Shown here: positions 46,032-55,234 of the stretch, piece after piece
Layout of the letters: each line of letters starts with the position of its first letter
How positions within the stretch are numbered: position 1 is the first letter of the stretch
Source of the DNA: Xanthobacteraceae bacterium
GTDB taxonomy: Bacteria > Pseudomonadota > Alphaproteobacteria > Rhizobiales > Xanthobacteraceae
Assembly: GCA_029266425.1 (NCBI GenBank)
Contig: JAQSWY010000025.1
Location: 1-64,000, forward strand
Length of the DNA stretch: 64,000 nucleotides
Direction of reading: 5' to 3'
The notes under the pieces: generated by a model
Seen by the model: only the letters and a program-made list of their open reading frames with translations
Databases searched by the model: none
Told to the model about the DNA's origin: nothing
Position numbers and translations under genes: made by a program

Positions 46032-47051
46032 TCAACGGAAGATGTTGTTGAACTCGTCCTTGATCTTGGCGCCGTTCTTCTCCAGCGCGTCGTAATCGAC
46101 ATGCAGCAGGGTCAGCTCGCCGACCTTGGGGCTGCCCTTGGGCGGGTCGATGTCGCTGCGTGCCGAATAGCCGCCGTCCTCTGGGAAGATCTGCTGCGCC
46201 TTCTGGCCGATCATGAAGGTGGCGAAGGCCTTTGCGGCGTTCGGGTTCGGGCTGCCCTTCACGATCGCGGTCGGCGAGGGAATGACGAAAGTGCCGTCCT
46301 TCGGATAGACGGTCACGATCTCATGCCCGCTCTTGCGGTCCTCGGCGGCGTAGGAATCCAGCGCACCGACCGCGATCAGGCGCTCGCCGCGCTTGAGGTT
46401 GTCGGAGACCTGCTGGTTGCCCTGCACGACCATGACATCGTTCTTGGCGAGGTTCTCGTAATAGTCCCAGCCGAGCTTCTGCGAGAGCGTGCCGACCACG
46501 GAGAGCTGGAGCGAGGTGAAGGACGGGTCGGTCATCACCAGCTTGCCGTTGTATTTCTTGTCGGTGAGGTCGGTCCATTTCTGCGGGCGGTCGGCCTCCG
46601 CGATCTTGTCGCCGCGCATATAGATGGTGATGAGGTTAAGGCGCTGGCCGATCCAGTTGCCGTTCGGATCCTTGGCCTCCGCCGGTACCTTGTCGAAGTC
46701 GACCGGCTTGAAGGCGACGAACATGCCCTGCTCGGCCATCACGTTGGAGGCGGCGGGGTCGGAGGTGGTGAGCACGTCGGCGGCCTTCAGGCCGGACGTC
46801 TGCTCCTGGTTGAAGCGCCGCAGGATGGCCGAGCCGCCGGAGCGGAACATCTCGACCTTGATGCCGGTCTCGGCCTCGAACAGGCGGGCGATCTTGTTGG
46901 CCTGCTCGATCGGGGTCGAGGTGTACCACACCACCTTGCCCTCGGCCTTGGCCTTGGCCATGTCGACGTCCTCGGCATGAGCCGCGCCGGCGATGAGCGC
47001 GACGCCGAGCGTCGCGCCGAGTACGCATGATCCGATCCGTGTCTTCGACAT
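46032..47051 (-). CDS. ABC transporter substrate-binding protein, Fbp/Fut-like (SBP family 1/6)
   Basis: 339-residue periplasmic protein with signal peptide (SCVLGATLGVALIAGAAHAE) and GGGAGG before ATG 47051. N-terminal EGKVVWYTSTPIEQANKIARLFEAE and VEMFRSGGSAILRRF match the ferric/spermidine-like family. However, the tyrosine dyad that binds Fe3+ in FbpA is not apparent where expected: the segment before the C-terminal lobe reads GALDSYAAEDRK. Together with catabolic neighbours this argues for an organic ligand. It is the last gene of a FAH-permease-ATPase-hydrolase-SBP operon. Confidence 0.85.
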   Translation of the reverse strand: MSKTRIGSCVLGATLGVALIAGAAHAEDVDMAKAKAEGKVVWYTSTPIEQANKIARLFEAETGIKVEMFRSGGSAILRRFNQEQTSGLKAADVLTTSDPAASNVMAEQGMFVAFKPVDFDKVPAEAKDPNGNWIGQRLNLITIYMRGDKIAEADRPQKWTDLTDKKYNGKLVMTDPSFTSLQLSVVGTLSQKLGWDYYENLAKNDVMVVQGNQQVSDNLKRGERLIAVGALDSYAAEDRKSGHEIVTVYPKDGTFVIPSPTAIVKGSPNPNAAKAFATFMIGQKAQQIFPEDGGYSARSDIDPPKGSPKVGELTLLHVDYDALEKNGAKIKDEFNNIFR

Positions 47052-47096
47052 TTTCGTCCTCCCAGTACGTTCTTGTTTTGGCGTCAAAGTCGAACC

Positions 47097-48023
47097 TCAG
47101 CCGCGATAGACCGGCTCTGGCTGGGTGAAGAAGGCGTGCAGGATGTGATAGACCAGCATGTAGTTCTTCTGCTGGAACGAGGCATGCGAGATGCCCGGCA
47201 TCACCGCGAACTGCTTGTCGGCATTGGGCAGCTTCTTGAAGAACTCGATGAGGTCATCAAAGCCGGCGATGCCGTCATATTCGCCGCGCATGAGGATCGT
47301 CGGCACGGTGATCTTCGCCGGATCGATCAGCGGCAGCCGCGTGCACATGTCGATATAGGTGCCGTTCGGCATGGAATCGTCGAGCGCGGTGATGGCGTCG
47401 GCGAAGGCATCGATCACCTTGTCGTCCGCGGTGCCCGGATGGTCGCGGTTGAAGATCGAATAGACGAAGGCCTTGTCGATCGGCCGGCGCTCGCCCTCGC
47501 GGAAATCGGGCAGCTTCTTGCGGCGGTTCTCCAGCGTGTGGCTGCCCTCGCCGGTCCACACAAACGCATCGAGCGCGAGACGCTTCACCCGCTCGGGATG
47601 GAGCTCGGCGAAGGCCGCGGCGCGCAGCGCGCCCGAGGAGATGCCGTACACGTGGAAGGGCCCGCAGTCGCGGTTCTTCAATATGTAGTCGGTGGCCGCC
47701 GTCAGGTCCTCGGCGCCCTCGGCGATGGTGGCGCGGGTGCCGGGGCGCTTGTCGGAGCGGCCATAGCCGCGCATGTCGAGCGTCCAGGTCTCGAAGCCCT
47801 TGTCGACGAAATAGTCCATCGCCGAGGAGAAGGGGCGGCCCGGCACCCCGAGGTCGAAGGTCGGCTGCGAGGCCATGGACGAGCCGTGCACGAACAGCAC
47901 GGTGCCGGCGGGCGCCTTGCCCTCGTTCGGCGCCTTCTGGAAGAGGAACAGGTCGGAATCGCCGTTCCTGGTCCAGTGCTCCTGGCCGCCGGCGGCGGGC
48001 TTCAGCGCGGTCGCGCTCTGCAT
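47097..48023 (-). CDS. Alpha/beta hydrolase
   Basis: 308-residue cytoplasmic hydrolase: oxyanion region VLFVHGSSMASQP, DMRGYGRSDKRPG, nucleophile elbow VYGISSGALRAAAF (Ser), acid in RGEYDGIAGFDD and His in PGISHASFQQKN. No signal peptide. Encoded between the ATPase and binding-protein genes (15 and 45 bases), which is unusual for a transporter and points to intracellular hydrolysis of the imported compound (ester, amide or C-C bond). Confidence 0.88.
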   Translation of the reverse strand: MQSATALKPAAGGQEHWTRNGDSDLFLFQKAPNEGKAPAGTVLFVHGSSMASQPTFDLGVPGRPFSSAMDYFVDKGFETWTLDMRGYGRSDKRPGTRATIAEGAEDLTAATDYILKNRDCGPFHVYGISSGALRAAAFAELHPERVKRLALDAFVWTGEGSHTLENRRKKLPDFREGERRPIDKAFVYSIFNRDHPGTADDKVIDAFADAITALDDSMPNGTYIDMCTRLPLIDPAKITVPTILMRGEYDGIAGFDDLIEFFKKLPNADKQFAVMPGISHASFQQKNYMLVYHILHAFFTQPEPVYRG

Positions 48024-48038
48024 GGGAGGTCTCCGTTC

Positions 48039-49127
48039 TTAATGCTTGGTCGCGGCATCGGTGCGCGGGAAGACGCTGCACTCGGCGCCGTCAATGACGA
48101 GATGGACCTGATCGCCCGCCGCGAACTGCTCCAGCGGATGGGTCTGGGCGCGCAGCACCGCGCCGGATTTCAGCTCGATCCAGTATTCGGTGATGTTGCC
48201 GAGATAGGTCTTCTCGGTGATCTTGCCGGTGAGCCGGGCCTCTTCGGTCGGCGCCCGGAACAGGCGGACATTCTCCGGGCGCACCGCGACATCGACCGGC
48301 TCGCCGGGAACAAGGCCGAGGGCGCGGGGCGCGCGCATATCGACGCCGTCGATCTCGACGATGTCGCCGCCGCGGACGGTGCCCGGCACGAAATTCACGA
48401 TGCCCATGAAGTCGGCGACGATCTTGTTGGCCGGGCGGCGATAGACATCGTCCGGCGTGCCGTATTGCTGGAGCTTGCCGCCATGCATCACCGCGATCTG
48501 GTCGGAGAGCGCGAGCGCCTCGGCCTGGTCGTGGGTGACATAGACGAAGGTGATGCCGGTGCGGCGCTGCAGCTGCTTCAACTCGACCCGCATGCGCTCG
48601 CGCAGCTTGGCGTCGAGATTGGAGAGCGGCTCGTCGAGCAGCAGGATCTCGGGCTCGACGACGAGCGAGCGGGCGAGCGCGACGCGCTGCTGCTGGCCAC
48701 CGGAGAGCTCACCCGGGAAGCGACCCTCGAGGCCAGCGAGATTGACGAGGGCGAGCGCCTCCTCGACCCGGCGCTTCGCCTCGCTGGAGGCGATCCCCCG
48801 CAGCTTGAGGCCGAACACGACGTTTTCGAACACCGTCTTGTGCGGCCACACCGCATAGTTCTGGAACACCATGCCCATGCCGCGCTTGTCCGGCGGGGCG
48901 ACGCCATCGGACGAGGAGACGACGCGGTCGCCGACCCGGATGGTGCCGGTGTCCGGCGTCATGTAGCCGGCGATCAGGCGCAGCGTTGTGGTCTTGCCGC
49001 AGCCCGAGGGGCCGAGCAGGGTCACGAACTGGTTGTCCTTGATATCGAGATCGAGGCCGCTGACGGCGGCGCCGCTGTCCTTGCCGGCATAGGACTTCGA
49101 CAGGCCGGAAATGCGGATACTGGCCAT
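48039..49127 (-). CDS. ABC transporter ATPase, Fbp/Pot type
   Basis: 362-residue ATPase with Walker A GPSGCGKTTT, Q-loop FQNYAVWPH, signature LSGGQQQRVALAR, Walker B ILLLDEPLSNLD and switch His VTHDQ; then a C-terminal TOBE-like domain (DVAVRPENVRLF). The ATG overlaps the permease stop by one base. It is typical of the FbpC/PotA/UgpC group. Confidence 0.92.
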   Translation of the reverse strand: MASIRISGLSKSYAGKDSGAAVSGLDLDIKDNQFVTLLGPSGCGKTTTLRLIAGYMTPDTGTIRVGDRVVSSSDGVAPPDKRGMGMVFQNYAVWPHKTVFENVVFGLKLRGIASSEAKRRVEEALALVNLAGLEGRFPGELSGGQQQRVALARSLVVEPEILLLDEPLSNLDAKLRERMRVELKQLQRRTGITFVYVTHDQAEALALSDQIAVMHGGKLQQYGTPDDVYRRPANKIVADFMGIVNFVPGTVRGGDIVEIDGVDMRAPRALGLVPGEPVDVAVRPENVRLFRAPTEEARLTGKITEKTYLGNITEYWIELKSGAVLRAQTHPLEQFAAGDQVHLVIDGAECSVFPRTDAATKH

Positions 49128-50866
49128 CAGCCCATTGCTCCCGTGCGCGAATTGTCGCCGGTCTTGAGGCCGATGCGGCTGCCGCCAAATTTGCGGGCAA
49201 TGCTGATGGCCACGGCGATGATGATCATGTTGACGATGGCGAGCGCGGCCACAGGCTCGGTGTAGCCCGTCTCGTAGAGGTTGTAGACCGCGACCGCGAG
49301 GGTGATGGATTTGGAGCTGAACAGCAGGATCGAGGCGCTCAGTTCCTGGATGACCGGCACGAACACCAGGAGCCAGCCGGCAAACAAACCGGGGCGGATC
49401 AGCGGCAAGGTGATCTCGCGCATGGTGTGGCCCCAGGAGGCGCCGAGGATCTGCGCGGCTTCCTCCAGCGAAGGGTCGACCTGGCGCAGCGAGGAGTTGG
49501 CGGCGCGCACGCCGAGCGGCACATAGCGGCCGACATAGGCGAGCAGCAGGATGGCGAAGGTGCCGTAGAGCGCGATCGGCATGGTCAGCCAGAACTGCAG
49601 AAGCGCCACCGCCATGACGATGCCGGGCAGGCCGAGCGGGATCAGCGCGGCATAGTCCAGCAGCTTGCGGCCGGGCAGCCTCGTGCGCAGGTCGATCCAG
49701 CTGATGACGGCACCGAGCAGCGCGCAGAAGGTGGCGGCGATCGTCGCCAGCATCAGGCTGTTGAGGATGGCGCGCTTGGTGACGTCGTAGTCGATCAGCA
49801 CGAAGCGGTAATTGTCGAGCGTGAGGTTCTGCCAGAAGTTCAGGCCCCACGACTTCGAGAAGGACACCGCGATCAGCGTGCCGTAGGGCAGCAGGATGGC
49901 GACCATGAAGGTTACGACGCACAGTGCGAACAGCGCCCAGCGCCACGGCCCGAGGTCGACCAGCTGCGGGCGGGCGCCCTTGCCGGCGAGCGTCACATAG
50001 GAGCGGCGGGCGAGGAAGGCGCGCTGCAGATAGAGCGCGATCACGGTGATGGCGACGAACAGCAGCGACAGCGCGGAGGCCAGCCCATACTGCGGCGGAT
50101 AGTCGAACAGCGCATAGATTCGGGTCGGCAGCGTCACGATGCGGCCCGGCAGGCCGATGATGGCCTGCGAGCCGAACAGCGCGATGGCGTTGACGAAGGC
50201 GAGCAGCGCGCCGGAGAGGATGGCGGGAGCCACCAGCGGCGCGGTGATGGTGAGCGCGGTGCGCAGCTTCGAGGCGCCGAGGATCTGCGCGGCCTCCTCA
50301 TAAGACGCATCGACCGATTGCAGCGCGCTGGAAGCCAGAAGGTACACGAAGGGGAAGGTGTGCAGCACCGTGACGAAGACGAGGCCGCTCATGGTGAAGA
50401 TGTTGAAGCCGACATCCGGGAGGCCGAGCACGTCGCGGAAGAAGACGTTCACGATGCCGGCGTTCGGGCTGAACAGGTTCACGAAGGCGATCGCCGTCAG
50501 GAAAGGCGGCGAGAGATAAGACAGCGTCGAGGTGAACTGGATCAGCCCCTTGCCCGGCACATTGGTGCGGCTCACCGCCCAGGCCAGCGGCACGCCGATG
50601 AGGATGCTGAGCAGCCCGGTCCAAGCGCCGAGGATCAGCGAGTTGCCGAGTGCGCGCAGATAGGAACGCCCGCTGAGCGCACTGACGAAATACTCGCTCG
50701 TGAGGCCGCCATCCTTCCACACGCTCGCCACCAGAAGCGAGGCGACGGGAAGGACGACCAGCACGATCAGCGCCAGTATGGCGCCGCCGATGACGAGATT
50801 CTCGAGCTTCAGCCAGCTTGGCAGCGCCGGCCCGCGCGAGGGCGCCGCAACAGTTGAGACAGCCAT
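49127..50866 (-). CDS. ABC transporter permease with two fused membrane domains, FbpB/ThiP type
   Basis: 579-residue permease with about twelve hydrophobic segments and two EAA loops (VDASYEEAAQILGASKLRTAL and VDPSLEEAAQILGASWGHTM), one in each half. GGAGGAAAC stands before the ATG. Full-length fused permeases of this type transport Fe3+, thiamine, phosphonates or other small compounds. Lies 68 bases after the FAH gene. Confidence 0.93.
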   Translation of the reverse strand: MAVSTVAAPSRGPALPSWLKLENLVIGGAILALIVLVVLPVASLLVASVWKDGGLTSEYFVSALSGRSYLRALGNSLILGAWTGLLSILIGVPLAWAVSRTNVPGKGLIQFTSTLSYLSPPFLTAIAFVNLFSPNAGIVNVFFRDVLGLPDVGFNIFTMSGLVFVTVLHTFPFVYLLASSALQSVDASYEEAAQILGASKLRTALTITAPLVAPAILSGALLAFVNAIALFGSQAIIGLPGRIVTLPTRIYALFDYPPQYGLASALSLLFVAITVIALYLQRAFLARRSYVTLAGKGARPQLVDLGPWRWALFALCVVTFMVAILLPYGTLIAVSFSKSWGLNFWQNLTLDNYRFVLIDYDVTKRAILNSLMLATIAATFCALLGAVISWIDLRTRLPGRKLLDYAALIPLGLPGIVMAVALLQFWLTMPIALYGTFAILLLAYVGRYVPLGVRAANSSLRQVDPSLEEAAQILGASWGHTMREITLPLIRPGLFAGWLLVFVPVIQELSASILLFSSKSITLAVAVYNLYETGYTEPVAALAIVNMIIIAVAISIARKFGGSRIGLKTGDNSRTGAMG

Positions 50867-50934
50867 GTTTCCTCCAGGTGCCGGCGCATGTTGCCTGCGC
50901 TTCGGCCAATCGATGCTCGACGGGCACTCTCCGT

Positions 50935-51789
50935 TCAGGCGAACGGATTGCTGAGCGTGCCGAGCCCGGTGATCGACATGGTCACGGTATCACCCGCCTT
51001 CAGGAATTTGGGCGGATTGAAGCCGAGGCCGACACCGGCCGGGGTGCCGGTGGCGATCAGGTCGCCCGGCTCCAGCGTGGTGCCGGCGGAGATGGTCTCG
51101 ATCAGGCCGGGAATGTCGAAGATCAGGTCGCGCGTATTGGCGTCCTGGCGCAGCTCGCCATTCACCCAGGTCTGAACCTGGAGGTTGGCGCCATCGACCT
51201 CGTCGGCGGTGGTGATCCAGGGGCCCATCGGGCAGAAGGTGTCGAGCGCCTTGCCGAGGAACCACTGGCGGTGGTTTTTCTGGCGGTCGCGGGCGGTGAC
51301 GTCGTTAATGATGGTGTAGCCCCAGATGTGCTTGAGGGCGTCGGCGCGCTTGATGTCGCGGCCGCCGCGGCCGATGACGATCGTCAGCTCGACCTCATAG
51401 TCCACCGCATTGGTGACGTTCGGATGGGTCTCGACCGTGGCGCCGGGGCCAACGACGCAGCTGGCGGGCTTGGTGAACACCGCGGGATAGTCGTCGACAT
51501 CCTTCACCGCGCCGGCCTCGTAACCGCTCTTGGCGAATTCCCTGGCGTGATCGCGATAATTCTTGCCGACGCAGAAGATGTTGCGGCGCGGGCGGGGGAT
51601 CGGCGCCAGCAGCGTCACCTCGTCCAGCGCGGCGCCGCCGCCATTCATGCGGATCGCCGGCTTGATGGCCTCAAAGCGGGCGATGAGGTCGACCATGTCC
51701 GCGGCGTCCACCGGGTGGATGCGTCCGGCCTCGGCGTCGACCAGTCCGACCCGCTCGTGCCCGCCGTGCGTGTAGGTGGCGAATTTCAT
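50935..51789 (-). CDS. Fumarylacetoacetate hydrolase (FAH) family protein
   Basis: 284-residue FAH-fold enzyme: NIFCVGKNYRDHAREF, metal-site DYEVELTIVIGRGGRDI (Glu, Glu, Asp ligands nearby), NDVTARDRQKNHRQWFLGKALDTFCPMGPWI, and ATGTPAGVGLGF. Family members hydrolyse acylpyruvates, decarboxylate or isomerise oxo-diacids. First gene of the ABC operon, divergent from GntR across 169 bases with two operator candidates. Confidence 0.9.
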   Translation of the reverse strand: MKFATYTHGGHERVGLVDAEAGRIHPVDAADMVDLIARFEAIKPAIRMNGGGAALDEVTLLAPIPRPRRNIFCVGKNYRDHAREFAKSGYEAGAVKDVDDYPAVFTKPASCVVGPGATVETHPNVTNAVDYEVELTIVIGRGGRDIKRADALKHIWGYTIINDVTARDRQKNHRQWFLGKALDTFCPMGPWITTADEVDGANLQVQTWVNGELRQDANTRDLIFDIPGLIETISAGTTLEPGDLIATGTPAGVGLGFNPPKFLKAGDTVTMSITGLGTLSNPFA

Positions 51790-51814
51790 GTCCTGCCCTT
51801 AGCTCTAGCGCTTG

Positions 51815-51828
51815 ATTGGTTCACCAAT
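51815..51828. promoter_or_regulatory. GntR operator candidate ATTGGT-TC-ACCAAT
   Basis: A perfect 6-base-arm palindrome 26 bases before the FAH start, with a second half site (GATTGGTTGATC) at 51846. TTGGT/ACCAA arms fit FCD-type GntR proteins; binding would repress the FAH-ABC operon. Confidence 0.6.
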
Positions 51829-51920
51829 TTGAGCCACTTTAAGCCGATTGGTTGATCGCTTGTCAATCGCCGCTTCGCTATATTTGCTAGGCCCTGGGAT
51901 GAATTGACGGTGAGATTCGC

Positions 51921-51939
51921 TTGGCATACAGAATGCCAA
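51921..51939. promoter_or_regulatory. GntR autoregulatory operator candidate TTGGCAT-N5-ATGCCAA
   Basis: Perfect 7-base-arm inverted repeat 20 bases before the GntR start codon, the usual place for autorepression. The arms resemble FCD-GntR sites (TTGGTAT...ATACCAA). Confidence 0.65.
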
Positions 51940-51958
51940 TCGGCTGCCGAGGAATCGA

Positions 51959-52639
51959 ATGGACAAGGAATTGGTTGACCGCCGGCCGACGCTGCTGGTC
52001 CAGGACTTCCTGGACCAGGCGATCCGGTCGGGCACATATGGTCCGGGCTCCAAGCTGCCGACCGAGCGCGCATTGTCCGAGCGCTTGAGGGTGCCGCGCT
52101 CGGCTGTCCGCGACGTGCTGTCGGTGTTCGAGGCGCAGCAGAAGGTGGTGCGCATCATGGGCAGCGGCACCTATGTGGCCGAGACCTCGCCCGCTGCGAT
52201 GGCCGGCCCCGCGCGCTCGGATGCCAGCCCGACCGAGATCATGGCGGCGCGCCTGATCGTCGAGCCCCGGCTCGCGCAGCTCGTGGTGATGAACGCCAAT
52301 GCCGCCGATTTCGAGCGCATGGAGGAGTGCAACCGGCGCGCCGAGGCGGCGGAAGATTTCGAGGGCTTCGAGAAGTGGGACGCGGCGCTGCACCAGGCGA
52401 TCGCCGAGGCGACCCACAACCGGCTGATCATCGACATCTACGCCACCATCACCGCGGCGCGCGACCACGCGGAATGGGGCGATCTCAAGCGCATGAGCAT
52501 CACCGCGGAGCGCCGCGACCACTATCGCCAGGAACACCGCGAGATCGTCGCCGCGCTGCGCGCCCGCGACGCCAAGCAGGCCGAGGCGGCGCTGACGCGG
52601 CACCTCAATCGCGTGAAGGCGAATTTGCTGGGGGAGTGA
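51959..52639 (+). CDS. GntR family regulator, FadR/FCD subfamily
   Basis: 226 residues: N-terminal winged helix (VQDFLDQAIRSGTYGPGSKLPTERALSERLRVPRSAVRDVLSVFEAQ) and C-terminal FCD ligand domain (LIVEPRLAQLVV, WDAALHQAIAEATHN, EHREIVAALRARDAKQAEAAL). The metal-binding residues (Asp...His...His) appear to be kept (WDAALHQ, YRQEHREI, RHLNRV). It is divergent from the FAH-ABC operon and probably represses it. Its last 35 bases overlap the 3' end of the convergent TPR gene. Copies of its 3' end occur at 55118 and 58069. Confidence 0.92.
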   Translation: MDKELVDRRPTLLVQDFLDQAIRSGTYGPGSKLPTERALSERLRVPRSAVRDVLSVFEAQQKVVRIMGSGTYVAETSPAAMAGPARSDASPTEIMAARLIVEPRLAQLVVMNANAADFERMEECNRRAEAAEDFEGFEKWDAALHQAIAEATHNRLIIDIYATITAARDHAEWGDLKRMSITAERRDHYRQEHREIVAALRARDAKQAEAALTRHLNRVKANLLGE

Positions 52640-55025
52640 GGGGAGGCGGCTCGCCAGCAGACCCTTGCGGATTGGCCGGCTCCATTCGCTTCAATTCGGC
52701 GACCACGCCCTGATATGCCGCAAGGTCTTTTGGGCATGTAGCGGCTGCGGTCCGAAGCAGATCAAGCGCGGTGCTCGCGTCGCCCTTCGTGATATGCCAC
52801 TGCGCAATATAGAATGCTGCCTGGCATTGTTCTTCCGGTTTGCTTGCCGCATCCCGCGTCCCGTCGGGAGAACGCTGGCCGAGGAAGAGCTCGAACACCG
52901 GGTAGGGCCAGTCCGTGGTCTTCAGCCGATTCGCGCGATCCTGAAGCTCCACCGTCGCCACTTTCCCAGCGCGCGTTCGCGCGAGATAGTCGAGAAGAAT
53001 GGCGTACTTGGTGTCCTTCCGAGTGGCACTGTCATCGAGTGCGATGGCACGCGCCAGGTTGGCAGCAGCCGCTTCGAAGTCACCCGTGTAGTAATACGCG
53101 CGGCCGAGCCGTTGCAACGAACCTGGCCTGGGATCCAACGCGACCTCTTGGGTATAGTCGGCAATTGCACGTTCATATTGCTGCATATTCCTGTAGGCGT
53201 TGCCACGGTTACCCAGCACTATGGCCAATTTCGGGTCGAGCCTGATCGCCTCGTCATAGTCGGCGATCGCGCGCTCATACTGATTCTTGGCGTAATAGGA
53301 GATGCCGCGATTGTTGAATGCGTCAGCATCACTTGGGTCCAGAGCGATCGAGCGATCAAAGTCGGCGATCGCCGCATCGTGCCGATCGCTCAGCCGATAC
53401 GCTCTTCCGCGGTTGTAGATGAATACGGCATCGTTCGGATCCAGCACGATCGCCTTGTCATAGTCGGCGATCGCGCGGTCGTATTGTTTCTTGGCAGCGT
53501 AGGCGACGCCTCGGCTATTGAACGCATCGGCATAGTTCGGATCGCGAGTGATCGCCCGATCATAGTCGGCGATGGCCGCGTCGACCTGATCGCTCCTGCG
53601 ATATGCATTGCCACGATTGTGAAAGACGACGGGATCGTTCGCATCCAGTGCGAGCGACCTGTCATAGTCGGCGATTGCCTTGTCGTATTGCTTCTTGGCA
53701 GCGTAGGCGAGGCCTCGGCTGTTTAGGATCGTTGAGCTACGGGGGTCGAGTTCGAGCGCGCGGTCATAGTCCTCGATTGCCCGGTCATGGAGACCCTTCT
53801 TGCGGTAGCTGTCGCCACGATTTGTGAAAGCTGTACCATACACGGGATCTATCTCGATTGCGCGACTGTAATCGACGATCGCGCGATCGTAGTCTTTCAT
53901 TGTCTCGTAGACCAATCCGCGACCGTTAAAGCGTCTCGCGTTATCCGGCTCGTGGCTGATCGCCTTGTCATAGTCGGCGATCGCTTCCTGGTATCGTCCT
54001 GTCCGGCGATAGGCGAGGCCGCGATTCACAAGTGCGGACTGAAAATCCGGATTGAGCCTGAGCGCCTCGTTGAAATCGGCTATGGCGCGATCGTTCTGAT
54101 TCTTGGCGGCGTAGGACATGCCACGGCCGTTGAAGGCGTCGGCATCGCTCGGGTCGAGTGTGATGGCTCGACCATAGTCGGTAATGGCGGCGTCGAATTG
54201 ATCGAGCATCCAATACGCGTCACCGCGATTGTACAAGACGATGGCGTCATTGGGAGCAATAGCGATCGAACGATCGTAATCGGCGATTGCCCGCTCATAC
54301 TGCTTCTTCTCAGCGTAGGCGAGACCCCGACTGTTCAAGGTTATCGCATCGCCTGGGTCGACTTTTATAGCTCGATCATAGTCGTCAATGGCCTGGTCGT
54401 GCTGACCTTTCTCAAGGTAGACATCGCCACGAAAACCAAAAGCCACCGCGTACTTCGGATTGAGCTTTATCGCGCGATTATAATCCGCCAACGCGCGGTC
54501 GAAGTCCCTTATTTTCGCATAGAAGAACCCACGCCTAAGAAAAACATCGGCATTTTTGGGAATGACCTTGCTCGCTCTGTCGAGATCCGCGATTGCGTCC
54601 TGGTGTCTGCCCGCCTTGCCGTGGGCGACACCGCGATTGATGAGCGCAGGCACGAAGTTCGGCACAAGCTTCAATGCCTGGCTGTAGTCGGCGATCGCCT
54701 GATCGAATTGCTTCATTTCCGCATACGCAAGGCCGCGCTCGTTGAACGTGGACGCATTACGCCGCCCCAGCTTGATCGCCAGGTCATAGTCAAGGATCGC
54801 CTGCCTGTACTGACGCCGCTCGTAGTACGCGTTGGCACGATTTAAGAAATAGATCTCAAGCTTTCCTACCCCCGCAATAATGAGAGCAGTGCATCCCCGG
54901 ATCCGGGTATCAGGATCTTTCGACTCGCAGTCCTGCTTTTGTCCGGCATTGGCGCTTGGCACGACCGAGAAGGATGTAGCCAGAACTATCAGGAAGAGGA
55001 CCGTTCTCAGCATACAGCATTTCAC
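52605..55025 (-). CDS. Large exported TPR-repeat protein 1
   Basis: 806 residues. After a signal peptide (LRTVLFLIVLATSFSVVPSANA) comes a short Cys-containing head (QDCESKDPDTRIRGCTALI) and then about eighteen near-identical 34-residue TPR units (YDRAIADYDRAIALDPNDA.. NNRG.AYAAKKQ). The conserved C-terminal region (from about residue 660) has no TPR pattern and ends in a helical block (ISTALDLLRTAAATCPKDLAA). Start GTG 55025 follows GAGGTGGTATC and matches the start of the paralogue at 57985. The C-terminus reads past the paralogue's end (extra PPPLTPPANS) into the GntR gene. Likely a periplasmic protein-protein scaffold. Confidence 0.9.
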   Translation of the reverse strand: MKCCMLRTVLFLIVLATSFSVVPSANAGQKQDCESKDPDTRIRGCTALIIAGVGKLEIYFLNRANAYYERRQYRQAILDYDLAIKLGRRNASTFNERGLAYAEMKQFDQAIADYSQALKLVPNFVPALINRGVAHGKAGRHQDAIADLDRASKVIPKNADVFLRRGFFYAKIRDFDRALADYNRAIKLNPKYAVAFGFRGDVYLEKGQHDQAIDDYDRAIKVDPGDAITLNSRGLAYAEKKQYERAIADYDRSIAIAPNDAIVLYNRGDAYWMLDQFDAAITDYGRAITLDPSDADAFNGRGMSYAAKNQNDRAIADFNEALRLNPDFQSALVNRGLAYRRTGRYQEAIADYDKAISHEPDNARRFNGRGLVYETMKDYDRAIVDYSRAIEIDPVYGTAFTNRGDSYRKKGLHDRAIEDYDRALELDPRSSTILNSRGLAYAAKKQYDKAIADYDRSLALDANDPVVFHNRGNAYRRSDQVDAAIADYDRAITRDPNYADAFNSRGVAYAAKKQYDRAIADYDKAIVLDPNDAVFIYNRGRAYRLSDRHDAAIADFDRSIALDPSDADAFNNRGISYYAKNQYERAIADYDEAIRLDPKLAIVLGNRGNAYRNMQQYERAIADYTQEVALDPRPGSLQRLGRAYYYTGDFEAAAANLARAIALDDSATRKDTKYAILLDYLARTRAGKVATVELQDRANRLKTTDWPYPVFELFLGQRSPDGTRDAASKPEEQCQAAFYIAQWHITKGDASTALDLLRTAAATCPKDLAAYQGVVAELKRMEPANPQGSAGEPPPLTPPANSPSRD

Positions 55026-55117
55026 GATACCACCTCTCGCATCCCAATGAGATTTTGCCAACTTTGGCGAGAGTGGGTGTCATATGCAATCGTTGCGATG
55101 GCGTTGAGCGGAGGGAA

Positions 55118-55208
55118 CGCCGCGCTGCGCGCCCGTGACGCGAAGCAGGCCGAGGCGGCGCTGACGCGGCGCCTCAACCGGGTGAAGCCGAATTTGCTAG
55201 GGGAGTGA
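55118..55208 (+). pseudogene. Remnant of the 3' end of the GntR gene (copy 1)
   Basis: 91 bases with about 7 differences from positions 52549-52639 of the intact GntR gene, including the stop (hand comparison). It encodes ALRARDAKQAEAALTR and stops at GGGAGTGA like the original. It has no start or DNA-binding region, and lies between the two TPR genes, 26 bases beyond the end of TPR gene 2. Confidence 0.88.
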
Positions 55209-55234
55209 AGAGGCCGCAGTGCGCCAATAAACCA

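Noticed and set aside
46032..51789. Ferric iron importer (FbpABC) as a simple label
   Set aside because: The binding protein shows no clear tyrosine dyad and two catabolic enzymes are in the operon; only a Fbp-like architecture is supported.
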